64,000 bases of DNA from Nodosilinea sp. LEGE 06152 (GTDB lineage: Bacteria > Cyanobacteriota > Cyanobacteriia > Phormidesmidales > Phormidesmidaceae): contig NZ_JADEWR010000025.1 of NCBI RefSeq assembly GCF_015207525.1, positions 17,192 to 81,191 on the forward strand, in the 5' to 3' direction. How positions within the stretch are numbered: position 1 is the stretch's first letter; the number at the start of each line of letters is the position of its first letter. Shown here in pieces: positions 51,880 to 60,746 of the stretch. Position numbers and translations under genes: made by a program. Under the pieces are notes generated by a model, which worked only from the letters and a program-made list of their open reading frames with translations, had not been told where the DNA came from and searched no databases.

Positions 51880-52131
51880 TTAATCCCTGGCCACGGCTAG
51901 GGGTTTTTTATTGTCTGCGATTAAATAACGGCTGATGAGCCGGACACCATACCTCAACCCTGACTGAGATGGCAGTTCCCTCAATTTAGGAAAGCCAGAG
52001 CTTAGGACAGCTAGAGCCCCAGCCTGCTCATGGGGCGGCATAGAGTGAAATTCTACTTGGGTATGACTATCGCCTGCCCGAGCCATTACAACAGCAAAAC
52101 AGCCATCAATTGGCCAAGAGCCCGCTATCAC
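51880..52131 (-). CDS. Doubtful small hypothetical protein
   Basis: An 83-codon frame with a GTG start and no good ribosome site. The middle (HSMPPHEQAGALAVLSSGFP KLRELPSQ) looks protein-like, but the last codons run through the terminator of the psb34-like gene on the other strand. It may be a remnant or spurious. Confidence 0.3.
   Translation of the reverse strand: MIAGSWPIDGCFAVVMARAGDSHTQVEFHSMPPHEQAGALAVLSSGFPKLRELPSQSGLRYGVRLISRYLIADNKKPLAVARD
51885..51912 (+). terminator. Rho-independent terminator of the psb34-like gene
   Basis: The stem CCCTGGC/GCTAGGG (one G-T pair) has a CACG loop and is followed by GTTTTTTATT, 42 bases after the stop codon. Confidence 0.75.
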
Positions 52132-52307
52132 TAAAAGGTTTTAAATTTTGTAAGTGACGGCCATCACAATCAACCCCAAGCTTGATAGGCCCCACGATTA
52201 GGCCAGTTTTCAATGAATGTGCTGAGGAACTAAAGCCAACACAGCTGGTCTACGGCATTGTAAGGGTGGCAATAGCCGCTCCTTCAAGCACACTTCCTTA
52301 TAACGAA

Positions 52308-53705
52308 CTCTATCCCTCTTCAATCACTCTTGGAAGAGATAAAGCAGACTAGGAAGAGTTCTGATTAGAGTTGATGACGATGTCTGCCCCGCGATTGGCT
52401 CGACCTACGATTAGCTTTGTGGATCAGTACTGCCAACTCTATGCCGACCTATTTCCTGAAGTGCGCAGCTTTGAAGCATTCAAACTGTTGCATCTAGGAA
52501 TGATTAGCGAGATCAAGCGAAAATCTCTGCCGACCATCGCCCGAGCCGTTGGACTTGATAATTCACAAAACCTGCATCACTTTTTGAGCGACTCCCCTTG
52601 GCGTGCCGCCGCCCTCCGACAGAGAAGGCTAGAGATCATTCTGAAAATTCTCGATGGTCGCAGTTTAGTGCTGTTGATTGATGAAACGGGTGACTGCAAA
52701 AAAGGGCACAGCACTGACTACGTGAAGCGCCAGTACATCGGCAATGTCGGCAAAAAAGAGAACGGCATTGTCGCGGTCAGTGCCTATGGTCTGGTTCAAG
52801 GGATGGTGTTGCCCCTGACGTTTGAGGTGTACAAACCTCGGGAACGGCTCAAAGCGGGAGATGACTATCGCAGTAAACCCCAAATTGCCGCCGCGATGAT
52901 TCGCGAACTGCAAACCCTCGGTTTCCGCTTTGAACTTGTGCTCGCAGACAGTCTCTATGGCGAAGCCAAAATGACTTTTGTGAACGTTTTAGAAGAGCTG
53001 AAGTTGCCCTACATTCTGGCCATTCGCAGCAATCATGGCGTGTGGCTGCCGCCGGAACAGGAGGTCTATTGCGAACCGTGGCAGACCTTTACGCGCACCT
53101 TCTCCGATGGCCGCAGCGAAACGCGTTATCAGCAAGAAGTCATCTATGGTCAGCGACACCAGAAGCGCTACTGGCTGCTCACCATTGACCCCGAGACGTT
53201 GCCCAACAACGCCACCTCGTTTGTGATGGTGGCGGCCCCGGACGTTGCCCTACACCAGATTGGCGACCGTTATGGCTTTAGAACCTGGATTGAATATGGC
53301 TTTAAGCAAGCCAAAGATTCTCTAGGTTGGGCTGATTTTCGCGTTACCCGCTACGAGCAAATCGAAAAATGGTGGGAACTTGTGATGAGTGCATTCCTGA
53401 TGGTGAGTTTGTTCGCTGATGCCTTCAACGAGAGCTGTCCTCTAGCCCATCACCTCTTTGCTCAACATCCTTGGTGGCAAAACCAAAGCGGTTGGAAGCA
53501 TTTACTCAACAATTTGCGCTTAATTATTCAACCTTTAATTTGTTTCAACTGGCTCCAGCAGTGGCTGAAGGTGTTTCCCAATTCTCAATTAGCAACGGGG
53601 TTTGAATTACTCACCGAGCGCATGAATCAGTTTTACTGCCCACTGGTTCAACAGCTCCAATCAAAGCAACTCTTTTCCTCCGCTTGAAGTGACAGAAGAG
53701 GGCTA
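52308..53705. mobile_element. IS701/IS4-type insertion sequence, about 1.4 kb
   Basis: Imperfect terminal inverted repeats: left TATCCCTCTTCAATCACT, right (reverse complement) TAGCCCTCTTCTGTCACTT. The 9-base sequence TATAACGAA is present on both sides (52299-52307 and 53706-53714), looking like a target duplication. It holds a single full-length transposase gene, so it could be active. Confidence 0.7.
52374..53687 (+). CDS. DDE transposase of the IS701/IS4 type
   Basis: About 437 residues; the ATG at 52374 follows AGGAAGAG. The first catalytic Asp is probably in LVLLIDETGDCKKG, the second in ELVLADSLYGE, and the Glu in RTWIEYGFKQAKDSLGW, the YREK-like block of this group. It catalyses cut-and-paste transposition. 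The gene is complete with no frameshift. It occupies almost the whole element. Confidence 0.88.
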   Translation: MTMSAPRLARPTISFVDQYCQLYADLFPEVRSFEAFKLLHLGMISEIKRKSLPTIARAVGLDNSQNLHHFLSDSPWRAAALRQRRLEIILKILDGRSLVLLIDETGDCKKGHSTDYVKRQYIGNVGKKENGIVAVSAYGLVQGMVLPLTFEVYKPRERLKAGDDYRSKPQIAAAMIRELQTLGFRFELVLADSLYGEAKMTFVNVLEELKLPYILAIRSNHGVWLPPEQEVYCEPWQTFTRTFSDGRSETRYQQEVIYGQRHQKRYWLLTIDPETLPNNATSFVMVAAPDVALHQIGDRYGFRTWIEYGFKQAKDSLGWADFRVTRYEQIEKWWELVMSAFLMVSLFADAFNESCPLAHHLFAQHPWWQNQSGWKHLLNNLRLIIQPLICFNWLQQWLKVFPNSQLATGFELLTERMNQFYCPLVQQLQSKQLFSSA

Positions 53706-53849
53706 TATAACGAAACCGCCCCCGGTGCCCTGCGCATCGGGGGTTATTCAATTGGGTGGGGGCATCCTAGTAGCTCCCCAGCATTGGCTTATCGGTGCCG
53801 ATACATTGGATTGGGCTGGGGAGAAAGGTGATTCTAGCAAGACAGTCCG

Positions 53850-54137
53850 CTACTTCCCTTTGCCTCTGTACTGAAGACTGGCTTGGTTCGCGTCCACGCA
53901 AGCTTGGGGATCAGTCAGGAACTGGTGGCCTAGGGCGATCGCTTCCTGCAACTGCCTTTCTGTCATGTGCTTATAAGCTGGTTTCTGAATGTACTGATAC
54001 CATTCCCCCCCGCAGAGGGTATCTAAAACAATTCTGGCAAAACAGTGGTTGAACCGTACCGGATAACGACTGTCGTGCTTAGCCGCCTCGGGTAGTTGGC
54101 GGTTCACAAGGTCAAGATATTGATCCACTAGCGCCAT
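53850..54137 (-). CDS. Conserved small cyanobacterial hypothetical protein
   Basis: A 95-residue protein (LDLVNRQLPEAAKHDSRYPV, then RFNHCFARIVLDTLCGGEWY) with a composition typical of a soluble helical protein. It resembles small proteins found in many cyanobacterial genomes whose function is unknown (sometimes mislabelled as acetyltransferases). The stop lies 145 bases right of the IS end, so it was not disrupted by the insertion. A function is not proposed. Confidence 0.6.
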   Translation of the reverse strand: MALVDQYLDLVNRQLPEAAKHDSRYPVRFNHCFARIVLDTLCGGEWYQYIQKPAYKHMTERQLQEAIALGHQFLTDPQACVDANQASLQYRGKGK

Positions 54138-54185
54138 ACCTGAGGGGCTATCTCACGCAGATATAGTTTCAACCTAATCAAGAAG

Positions 54186-54212
54186 GCACCTCCCCAACCA
54201 GGGAAGGTGCCA
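54186..54212 (-). terminator. Terminator of the DUF4278 gene
   Basis: On the minus strand GGCACCTTCCC pairs with GGGGAGGTGCC around a short loop and is followed by TTCTT. It lies 45 bases after the DUF4278 stop. Confidence 0.6.
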
Positions 54213-54256
54213 CAGATGTATTGTCTTCTCAATTCATCTACAGGTCAGCGAACGGT

Positions 54257-54430
54257 CTAGCGAACGACCGCACCACGATACTTCAGACCTTCGATATGAG
54301 ATTCAGGATGCTCATCGATGCAGACATGACGAACATTCGCAGCGCCCCGATAGCGCCCGATCGATTCCTCAAAAATATGAGATTGAGGAGCAGCAGCTTC
54401 GTAAGAAATTCCACGGTATTGCAGAGTCAT
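54257..54430 (-). CDS. DUF4278 small protein under riboswitch-like control
   Basis: 57 residues, MTLQYRGISYEAAAPQSHIF ... ending GLKYRGAVVR. The paired YRG motifs near both ends are the hallmark of DUF4278, a family of small cyanobacterial proteins of unknown role. The ATG at 54430 has GAGG with a 7-base spacer. The 5' leader (54431-54522) contains a glutamine-riboswitch-like structure, and a hairpin terminator follows, so it is a compact one-gene unit. A role linked to nitrogen status is inferred from the leader only. Confidence 0.75.
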   Translation of the reverse strand: MTLQYRGISYEAAAPQSHIFEESIGRYRGAANVRHVCIDEHPESHIEGLKYRGAVVR

Positions 54431-54435
54431 AATGT

Positions 54436-54522
54436 CGCCTCGTTAGTAACTGAAGGGGTAAACGGAGGCGCGTTCCTTCGGGGGGTTTCCCTTACTTCCG
54501 TCTCTTTGTAGAGAGATGAACG
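54436..54522 (-). ncRNA. Glutamine-riboswitch-like leader (glnA/Downstream-peptide type) with a ribosome-site masking helix
   Basis: On the minus strand the outer stem CGTTC...GAACG encloses a hairpin (TCTCT-ACAA-AGAGA), the segment GACGGAAGTAAGGG, a short GGG-AAA-CCC stem and CCGAAGGAACGCG. These blocks match my memory of the glnA/Downstream-peptide glutamine riboswitch, which precedes short genes in cyanobacteria. Just after the outer stem, CGCCTC (54470-54465) is perfectly complementary to GAGGCG (54441-54436), which contains the Shine-Dalgarno of the DUF4278 gene. Ligand-dependent pairing could therefore switch translation. Confidence 0.75.
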
Positions 54523-54702
54523 TTTTTCGTATCTGTATTCAATGTTACCGTTTTATTCTGCCCCGTCAATAGGCTATGTCATGGGTTCATGAGGTAGCTA
54601 ACTTCCTTTAGGTTCTCCCTGTTCACGGCTTAGTTATCGAAAGGCAGTCTGGGGTGATCGCACCCCTGGGCATTCTGGAAGACATTCTCCGGCTTCGATC
54701 TA

Positions 54703-54819
54703 GCTGAGGCTTAGGTGGTGGTGCGATCGCAATCCTATCCAATTAACCGGGTAACTTAAACGCAGGCATAGATACACCCTGAATAGGTAGCCTCCCACCG
54801 AGCTTGAGTAGCCACGGTG
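54703..54819 (+). repeat. Intergenic repeat, copy 2
   Basis: It begins GCTGAGGCTTAGGTGG and ends GAGTAGCCACGGTG. It is a diverged direct copy of 51429-51532, with several short indels, and lies 3.2 kb from it across the IS element. Like copy 1 it contains GTGCGATCGCAATCC and closes with a hairpin. Confidence 0.7.
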
Positions 54820-54827
54820 TTTTTTTT
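54796..54827 (+). terminator. Terminator at the end of repeat copy 2
   Basis: CACCG (54796-54800) pairs with CGGTG (54815-54819), followed by eight T residues. No plus-strand gene lies directly upstream, so it may be a relic of a lost gene. Confidence 0.6.
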
Positions 54828-54835
54828 GCGGCAAT

Positions 54836-54861
54836 AAAAAGCCCGCCGGGGAACCAGCGGG
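54836..54861 (-). terminator. Rho-independent terminator, minus strand
   Basis: On the minus strand CCCGCTGG/CCGGCGGG forms an 8-base stem (one T-G pair) with a TTCC loop, then CTTTTTATT. It lies 20 bases after the transposase-remnant frame. Confidence 0.75.
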
Positions 54862-54880
54862 GGTGTGGTGTGTAGTTTGC

Positions 54881-55051
54881 TTAGAGCAAAGACTTGGACT
54901 GACCGGCAGGGCGATTGCAAGTGAATAACGAACTACAAATCAAGGCACTCGCCATCCAAGCGAGGGCCTTGAGATGCCGCATATCTCGGTACTGGCTGTA
55001 CTGACGCAGAAAGTCCAGCAGTTGACTATAGAGCTGGGTGGAGTTTGACAT
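54881..55051 (-). pseudogene. N-terminal fragment of a transposase
   Basis: A 56-codon frame starting MSNSTQLYSQLLDFLRQYSQ YRDMRHLKALAWMASALICS. It resembles the N-terminus of IS4/IS5-type transposases frequent in cyanobacteria (YRDxRHLKALAWM.nALI block), then loses similarity and stops. The catalytic part is absent. Confidence 0.65.
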
Positions 55052-55478
55052 GCGCTTGAAGCGGTTGTGTGGTAACTCTAGCCTTGCATATCGCTCTGCC
55101 CTCTTTCGAGGGCATTGATACTACTGACTTTTACCCACTTCTGTCAGGCAGCCAGCGCCACGAGTTCTACATTTACAACTTAACGACTGTTGGTGACACT
55201 TAATTGGCTCAGGATGTAGTCGCATAATAACCTTTGCATGAAGCAATGAAAGTATTCATGAAATTGAAGACGACAAGGTTGAAACTCTCGATTTCTGGTA
55301 AATAACTTATCAATATCGGATAGAAGGAACAGTTGCAAAAAATCGTAAAACAGTAGGATATTAGAGTCGCAGCTTCGCTACCTTTGAGCCTTCCAAGGTC
55401 AGAATTTTGTGATCCTAGATCAAGTAATGAGAACTGAAAGATGAAGACGAACTCAAACTTTATGATAGCAATCACAAA
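55052..55478. other. 427-base AT-rich intergenic region
   Basis: It follows the STAND gene on the minus strand. An 88-codon frame with a GTG start is present but is hydrophobic/low-complexity without a ribosome site and is not called. The region ends near the transposase remnant. No RNA or repeat was recognised. Confidence 0.45.
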
Positions 55479-58400
55479 TTATCTTTCAAACTGCTGTAAA
55501 GCTTTATCTAATCCGTAGGCTCCAAATTGAGCCATACGATCAACAACATCAAGACAGCGTGACTGCAGGGCTTGCTCCTTACTTTGGCTGTATACACGAA
55601 TCAACAACTCACTGATAATATCTGCATCAGCAGCACTGCCAGTATGAGTATCAGAATCAAAGGAATCAACAAACTTTTCACAGACTAAGCAGGTGACATT
55701 TGGAAGTTTAGCTGTTGTCTTCTCAAGTGCATAAATCAAATCATGGCAGTTAGCTTTAAATGCTGAGCTATCGACAAAAGCCTGAACCAGATCGGTATAG
55801 TTGCCCAGCTCGTCTCCCTCAAATTTGAAAAAGCATTTGGCTGCCTCTTCACGAACTTTCTCGTTCGAGTCGGCGAAGAGCTGAATTATTCTTTTCTCGC
55901 AGAACTCACGAGATTGATTTGAACGGAGATTGGCAACAAAAATTTCTGCTGCTGCTAGTCGATATGTCTCTGAACTACTAAGACACCGTTCGAAAAGTGA
56001 TGTTGGTTCTTTATGATTGATAGACGAAAGGCAAGCCTGCCGAGCACCAGCCCTTATTACCCTCGCCAAATTGGAGTTTAGCATTTGCTCAAGAATTGGC
56101 GTTAGCTCGTGCAAATGTGTTGGCAAGGCATAATACAGGAAGTCTTCAATAGGTTGGGTTCCCAGCAAAGCATCTTTAGCCTCACACAACTTTATAAAAA
56201 GGTTGACAGCCAAGTCTCTGTCATAGTTCAACACAGCCACTAGTGCCTCAGCTACACATGACTTTACAGCAATAGAAGGCTCTCTGACTGCCTGTTGTAA
56301 AGCAGGTAAAAAGTAAGCTGTACGATCTTTGTCTGCAAAAATCAGGCTGGCCATAGCAATCATAGCACTGCCCCTTACAGAGTTAATGCCAGCAGTGTAG
56401 AGTCTATCAGTATAATCAGAACCCCCTGGTGTAATAAAAATGAGACGTGGCTCATCCTCTGGATCAGGGTCATTTAAGGCATAGCAAATTACAATATCCA
56501 AAGCAGATAAACTCCAAGACTTATTTGCCAGCTTCTGGAATAGCCAACTAATTGAATCACCGCAAGGACGTGATGGCAACTGGTGACAACGCTGCAAGGC
56601 CTTTAATACAACTCTCAAATCTACAGCTACTTCTGACTTAGAAACACCTCTTAGAACTGCATCATAGTAGTGAGAGTTTGTGTTCTCCGGAAACTTCAGC
56701 AATAATTTAACAAAACGCTCAGGCTGTTTACTAGCCTGTTCTTCTAAAAATTCTAGAATTGCTCCAGAACTCACTAATGACCTATCCTCAGCGTAATGTT
56801 GTTGAGATAAACAGTATTTAGAAATGGCTTTTAGCCATTGTCCATCTGTCATTTTTTCTGTGGCGCTCTTAGGTATAGCTGGTGGTACGAGATTAGCTGG
56901 AGTCATGCCCCTAAAGCGAGGCTCTGGTTGCCGATTAAATTTTCTGTATAATTCGGCTAATCGTCGAGAAATCGATTCAGATCTACGAGAAGCTACTATT
57001 CCATCCAACAAAATAAACTGTGCATACCCATGATAGCCATACTGTATTCCTGCTCCCCTTTCCCAACCGGAATAATAGTCTAGAAGCATTGCTTCTAATT
57101 GCTCCAGCTTTTCATAAGAACAGTGTGGAGTAATAGCCTCAAGCAAGTTACGGGCAGCCCAATACTGCTGATAGGAATAGCTTGCCTTAAGTCTTGATGG
57201 CTGTTCACATAAATAATCTATGGTTTCATCCGAAAATCGCTCTCGCCCTGCAGTATAAGTACGGATTAAAAGATATTGAGAAAGCTCAAATTTTGAGTTT
57301 CTCAACTGTTTAATGGCTTCCGGAAGAATGCCTGAGTTTAGTTCGACAAGTTTCGCCAAAGCGTTTTCTAAGGCTATAATAAGTTGATATTCTATATGAT
57401 TAGGATTGCTGCTAATACCTCCAATCAGGCTTGTCCAAATTGAATCTTTCCAAGGTAATTCCTCATCCTGCTCCTTGTTTAGGTTGAGGATCTCTAGCAT
57501 AAGTGGCAGTATTCTTAGGACAAATGATTCTGGATCAGAATTCGCGCTTTCAGTTATCGTTGAATAACTATCACCATTATTATTAGAGCCGCCCTTCTTT
57601 AATTTGAAAGGATTGCTCACACCTTGAGAAATACTCAATTCTAAAAGTCGTTTGAGATAACTTTCTATGATCTCACAACTCCAGTCGGAACGAGTTTTGG
57701 GTAAGGAGTAAATAATACTCCAGATGCCATCGCTGATAAAAATGAATTCTTCTTCTTCTCTGTCGAAAGTGCCTGAATTAAAAAGTTGTAGAAGCAAATC
57801 AAAAATTGGACGTGCTGTTCCCAAGCTTACTCGCTGAATTAGATAGATCAAGCGATTATTCCAAACTTCCGAGATGCCAATGTAAGGCTTTACTAATGTA
57901 GCTACCCGGTCTGGTATCGTTCCTTGCATCATTGATAGAAGATTTATAGTTCTATTGATAACCTCATCATTCTCGCCACCTAGCCATTCCTCAACAATTC
58001 CTAGACCATCAATAAAATTAAACCAGGCTAAAGAACTATTTAGCAGCCGCCAAGCTTCTCTAGCCAAAGGCATCAATGGATTAGATAAAATGGCAAAAAG
58101 AACCTCCCATTCCTCCTCTGTGGGATTATCGATTAATACAAGTGCAGCGCACACCGTCTGTTTCAAGTGAAATCGAATAGCTGGGTTACTGAGAAGTTCT
58201 TTCAAGTTATCAAGATACCGATCGAAATCAGCGTCTCTTTCATGGAGAATAATCTGTCGAACTTGAGCACGTCGAAATAGGTGTTGCTCGCTACTTTGCA
58301 GAAAAGACAATAAGTTCTGAGCACGAGCAGCAAAGCGACGAGCAAAAGCATAGTCAAAAAATCCCTCATGAAAGAATGAAATACGGTTATCTTGCCAATT

Positions 58401-60026
58401 CAAAACATGCTCAGATGCCATTGCTTCAGCATCTTTGGCGTAATCATCAATCACCTCTTGAGGAGCCGACAAACTTTGCTTTTGTTGACTACTCATGTAG
58501 ATGCAAAGTACATCAATCACTTTTGTCCACTGAACAGGACGAGCAAGGCGCTGTTCAAGCACCCGTTGCTTATATCTCCAAAAATGGTCATACAGATCTT
58601 TAGCTGTCCTAAAATCAAGTACATCAATACTTTCATCCTCTGCCACTTCTGCCAGTAAACTGAGATGCAGAGGAATTGACAGAAGGTTTAACTGCTTCTG
58701 ATTCAAGCGAGTCGTATCTAAACCCAACTTTTGACAAACTTTTCTGACAGTTTCATGTGACAAACAATTAACTGTTACCGTTTCGAAAACACTATCTTGC
58801 CCTGTTAGTCGTCTTAGCCGGGAGTCATTCTCCAGATCAAATTTTCGGCAAGCTAAAAGCAAGTGAATATTCGGATTCACCTGAGCTTGCTTAATAATTT
58901 TATCGACACATTCAAAAAACCACGGGTTACGTCCAGAAGCTTCACTAACTGCATCAAGTTGGTCAATGATCAGGACACATTCACGCCTCTGAGAGATTGC
59001 TGCTAAAACATCGGCAGGCGATCCAGGTAGTCCTTCTAATTGCATCCCAAGGGCCTTCGGTGATTGTGTCGGCTCTAAGCGATCGACACGGAAAGCAATT
59101 AATGGAATCCATCTTGCACGGAGTGTAGTGACAACTTGACCAATTACACCACTTTTACCAACCCCCGCTTCACCAGTCAGCAATACACCACGTTTACTGC
59201 TAAATGATAGTAGCTTATCAATAACAACACTTACTTCATCTCTGAAGATGATCTCCCCAGCTACCTTTTCATTCTCAAACCGAGAGAAGTAGAGATGATT
59301 AACTTTATCCACCGCGGCCCAGACATGAGTATCTTTATTCCACTGACGACGACGAAATCCTCGATTCTCCAGATGCTGCCAAATATCATGCGTTTTTAGC
59401 TCACGATGAATTTCATCTAAAGCATATTGGGCTAGTGTATCAATGGCTGCTGCTGTCTCACCTTCTACTAACGGCGCTATATAGCTTTCGACTGTTGTTC
59501 GTAGGGTTTGTTCACTAATTGTTTCAACATGAGTTCTCTTAAGAGCTTCGTAAGCTTCTTCTTCAGAAGATCCGCTCCAAGCTGTGCACAAATCTTGAAA
59601 GTTCTTAAATTGGGCACTATCTTTTGATATTCCTGCCCTTAAAAATTCTTCATGAAACTCTTGCCAGGATGCAGATCTTCTTGCTCTGTCAGCCAATTCA
59701 TCTAACTGGAATGCTGCATGTCCAGAGACAAAAACACAGGCTTTTGTAGGGTTTTTTAGCTTCTCCCAGAAGTTGGACAATATTTTCTTATTCTCTAAGT
59801 CGGCTAGAGTCCAACGTCCGCTAGCGCTCTGCTGCCTTTTTACCTGATGGTATTCGCGCTCGCCTGCCCTGCTGAGCCAAAACTCGACTCCCTCCCCTTC
59901 TGTTCCGGGCGGTTCTAAGCGAATAGAGTCAGCTTTCTCGTCTATGACCCTTATCATGCAAGCAACTGTCCATAATCCTTCATATCGATTGCCGAATTTA
60001 TCAGTTGCACCACCGGGTAAGGGCAT
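55479..60026 (-). CDS. STAND-type NTPase with Cap4-like nuclease domain (Avs-like defence candidate)
   Basis: A 1515-residue protein. The N-terminal 130 residues look like a Cap4/DUF4297 nuclease (GGATDKFGNRYEGLWTV, EGVEFWLS, EYHQVKRQ giving the E...QxK signature). A P-loop NTPase follows with GEAGVGKS (285-292) and LIIDQLDA (352-358). The last 900 residues are predicted all-helical, with HEAT-like repeats toward the end (EKVREEAAKCFFKFEGDELG). This effector-NTPase-sensor order is that of Avs and other STAND immune proteins, which recognise phage proteins through the repeats and then release the nuclease. It is encoded alone; no partner was seen. AT-rich codons contrast with the transfer genes, suggesting separate acquisition. 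Confidence 0.75.
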   Translation of the reverse strand: MPLPGGATDKFGNRYEGLWTVACMIRVIDEKADSIRLEPPGTEGEGVEFWLSRAGEREYHQVKRQQSASGRWTLADLENKKILSNFWEKLKNPTKACVFVSGHAAFQLDELADRARRSASWQEFHEEFLRAGISKDSAQFKNFQDLCTAWSGSSEEEAYEALKRTHVETISEQTLRTTVESYIAPLVEGETAAAIDTLAQYALDEIHRELKTHDIWQHLENRGFRRRQWNKDTHVWAAVDKVNHLYFSRFENEKVAGEIIFRDEVSVVIDKLLSFSSKRGVLLTGEAGVGKSGVIGQVVTTLRARWIPLIAFRVDRLEPTQSPKALGMQLEGLPGSPADVLAAISQRRECVLIIDQLDAVSEASGRNPWFFECVDKIIKQAQVNPNIHLLLACRKFDLENDSRLRRLTGQDSVFETVTVNCLSHETVRKVCQKLGLDTTRLNQKQLNLLSIPLHLSLLAEVAEDESIDVLDFRTAKDLYDHFWRYKQRVLEQRLARPVQWTKVIDVLCIYMSSQQKQSLSAPQEVIDDYAKDAEAMASEHVLNWQDNRISFFHEGFFDYAFARRFAARAQNLLSFLQSSEQHLFRRAQVRQIILHERDADFDRYLDNLKELLSNPAIRFHLKQTVCAALVLIDNPTEEEWEVLFAILSNPLMPLAREAWRLLNSSLAWFNFIDGLGIVEEWLGGENDEVINRTINLLSMMQGTIPDRVATLVKPYIGISEVWNNRLIYLIQRVSLGTARPIFDLLLQLFNSGTFDREEEEFIFISDGIWSIIYSLPKTRSDWSCEIIESYLKRLLELSISQGVSNPFKLKKGGSNNNGDSYSTITESANSDPESFVLRILPLMLEILNLNKEQDEELPWKDSIWTSLIGGISSNPNHIEYQLIIALENALAKLVELNSGILPEAIKQLRNSKFELSQYLLIRTYTAGRERFSDETIDYLCEQPSRLKASYSYQQYWAARNLLEAITPHCSYEKLEQLEAMLLDYYSGWERGAGIQYGYHGYAQFILLDGIVASRRSESISRRLAELYRKFNRQPEPRFRGMTPANLVPPAIPKSATEKMTDGQWLKAISKYCLSQQHYAEDRSLVSSGAILEFLEEQASKQPERFVKLLLKFPENTNSHYYDAVLRGVSKSEVAVDLRVVLKALQRCHQLPSRPCGDSISWLFQKLANKSWSLSALDIVICYALNDPDPEDEPRLIFITPGGSDYTDRLYTAGINSVRGSAMIAMASLIFADKDRTAYFLPALQQAVREPSIAVKSCVAEALVAVLNYDRDLAVNLFIKLCEAKDALLGTQPIEDFLYYALPTHLHELTPILEQMLNSNLARVIRAGARQACLSSINHKEPTSLFERCLSSSETYRLAAAEIFVANLRSNQSREFCEKRIIQLFADSNEKVREEAAKCFFKFEGDELGNYTDLVQAFVDSSAFKANCHDLIYALEKTTAKLPNVTCLVCEKFVDSFDSDTHTGSAADADIISELLIRVYSQSKEQALQSRCLDVVDRMAQFGAYGLDKALQQFER

Positions 60027-60441
60027 ATCACTTTAATTCCTTTAACTGAATTTAAAGAGGATGGAAGTAGTTTCTGTACTTTGCCGTCTAGAACACGAGC
60101 ACTTATACTGCACACAAAAGTATGAGATCGATTTCAAGATGAGTTTGTGAGCCAATAAACTATGATGAACGTTAGGAATATAGAAGTGCTTTTTACCTCT
60201 TCAAAGATAGCCTTTCAGATACCACTTTTCGGTCTCCAAACTCAACAAATTCAGCTCTAAACTTGAAATTTTGAACTATGAAGTCATAATCTCAACCTTT
60301 TGCTTAGAAGATAAGGCTCAGAACCTGAAAAGTCGAGCTTTCTACTCTATCCGTTAAGTTCTGAGCCTCAATCATGAACTTAGAAGGTCAAATTTTAGGC
60401 TTTGAGCTAAACTGCTGCTCCTCACTATTGACGGCTGCCTC
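60027..60441. other. 415-base intergenic region upstream of the STAND gene
   Basis: It must hold the STAND gene promoter on the minus strand. It is AT-rich and without a coding frame. No clear -10/-35 pair or repeat was fixed. Confidence 0.45.
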
Positions 60442-60746
60442 CTAATTCTTAACCTTCCGAGGTTTCCGAGCAAACCACTGCCCAATCTAACTCACCACCG
60501 CATCCAACCTCGCTACGTTTCCACTCGCCTTGCGTAGCTATATACCTGCAACGCCACTGTATACGCCACGCTCTCTCCTGCCAAACACGTATCATCCAGC
60601 ATTTCCTGCAACCGCATCGCCATCCAAAAACAGCGGATACAGCACTTCACATAGGCTCCAAAGTAGTAAAGCTGCATTTTCGGGCTGTGACTTTGTAGAT
60701 ATTGTGTCTGAGGAGTAAGGTATATCTTGTCCAAAGCAATCGCCAA
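60442..60746 (-). pseudogene. Broken small cyanobacterial gene (frameshift and stop)
   Basis: The first frame (IALDKIYLTPQTQYLQSHSP, KMQLYYFGAYVKCCIRCFWM, ending VYSYARRVET) stops at 60513. A second frame continues with KASGNVARLDAVVS, a stop, then IGQWFARKPRKVKN to 60442. The two together look like one conserved protein of about 100 residues interrupted by a frameshift near 60535 and an in-frame stop. The start may also be damaged (only TTG is available). Function is unknown. Confidence 0.55.

Larger units (their letters stand above)
54531..54880. other. Gene-free stretch with repeat copy 2 and two terminators
   Basis: No coding frame was credible. It contains the second copy of the intergenic repeat (54703-54819), a plus-strand terminator at its end and a minus-strand terminator for the transposase remnant. 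The first 170 bases should carry the promoter for the riboswitch transcript. Confidence 0.5.

Noticed and set aside
55209..55475. 88-codon hydrophobic frame just downstream of the STAND gene
   Set aside because: GTG start without a ribosome site, irregular composition and no similarity; more likely AT-rich noncoding DNA.
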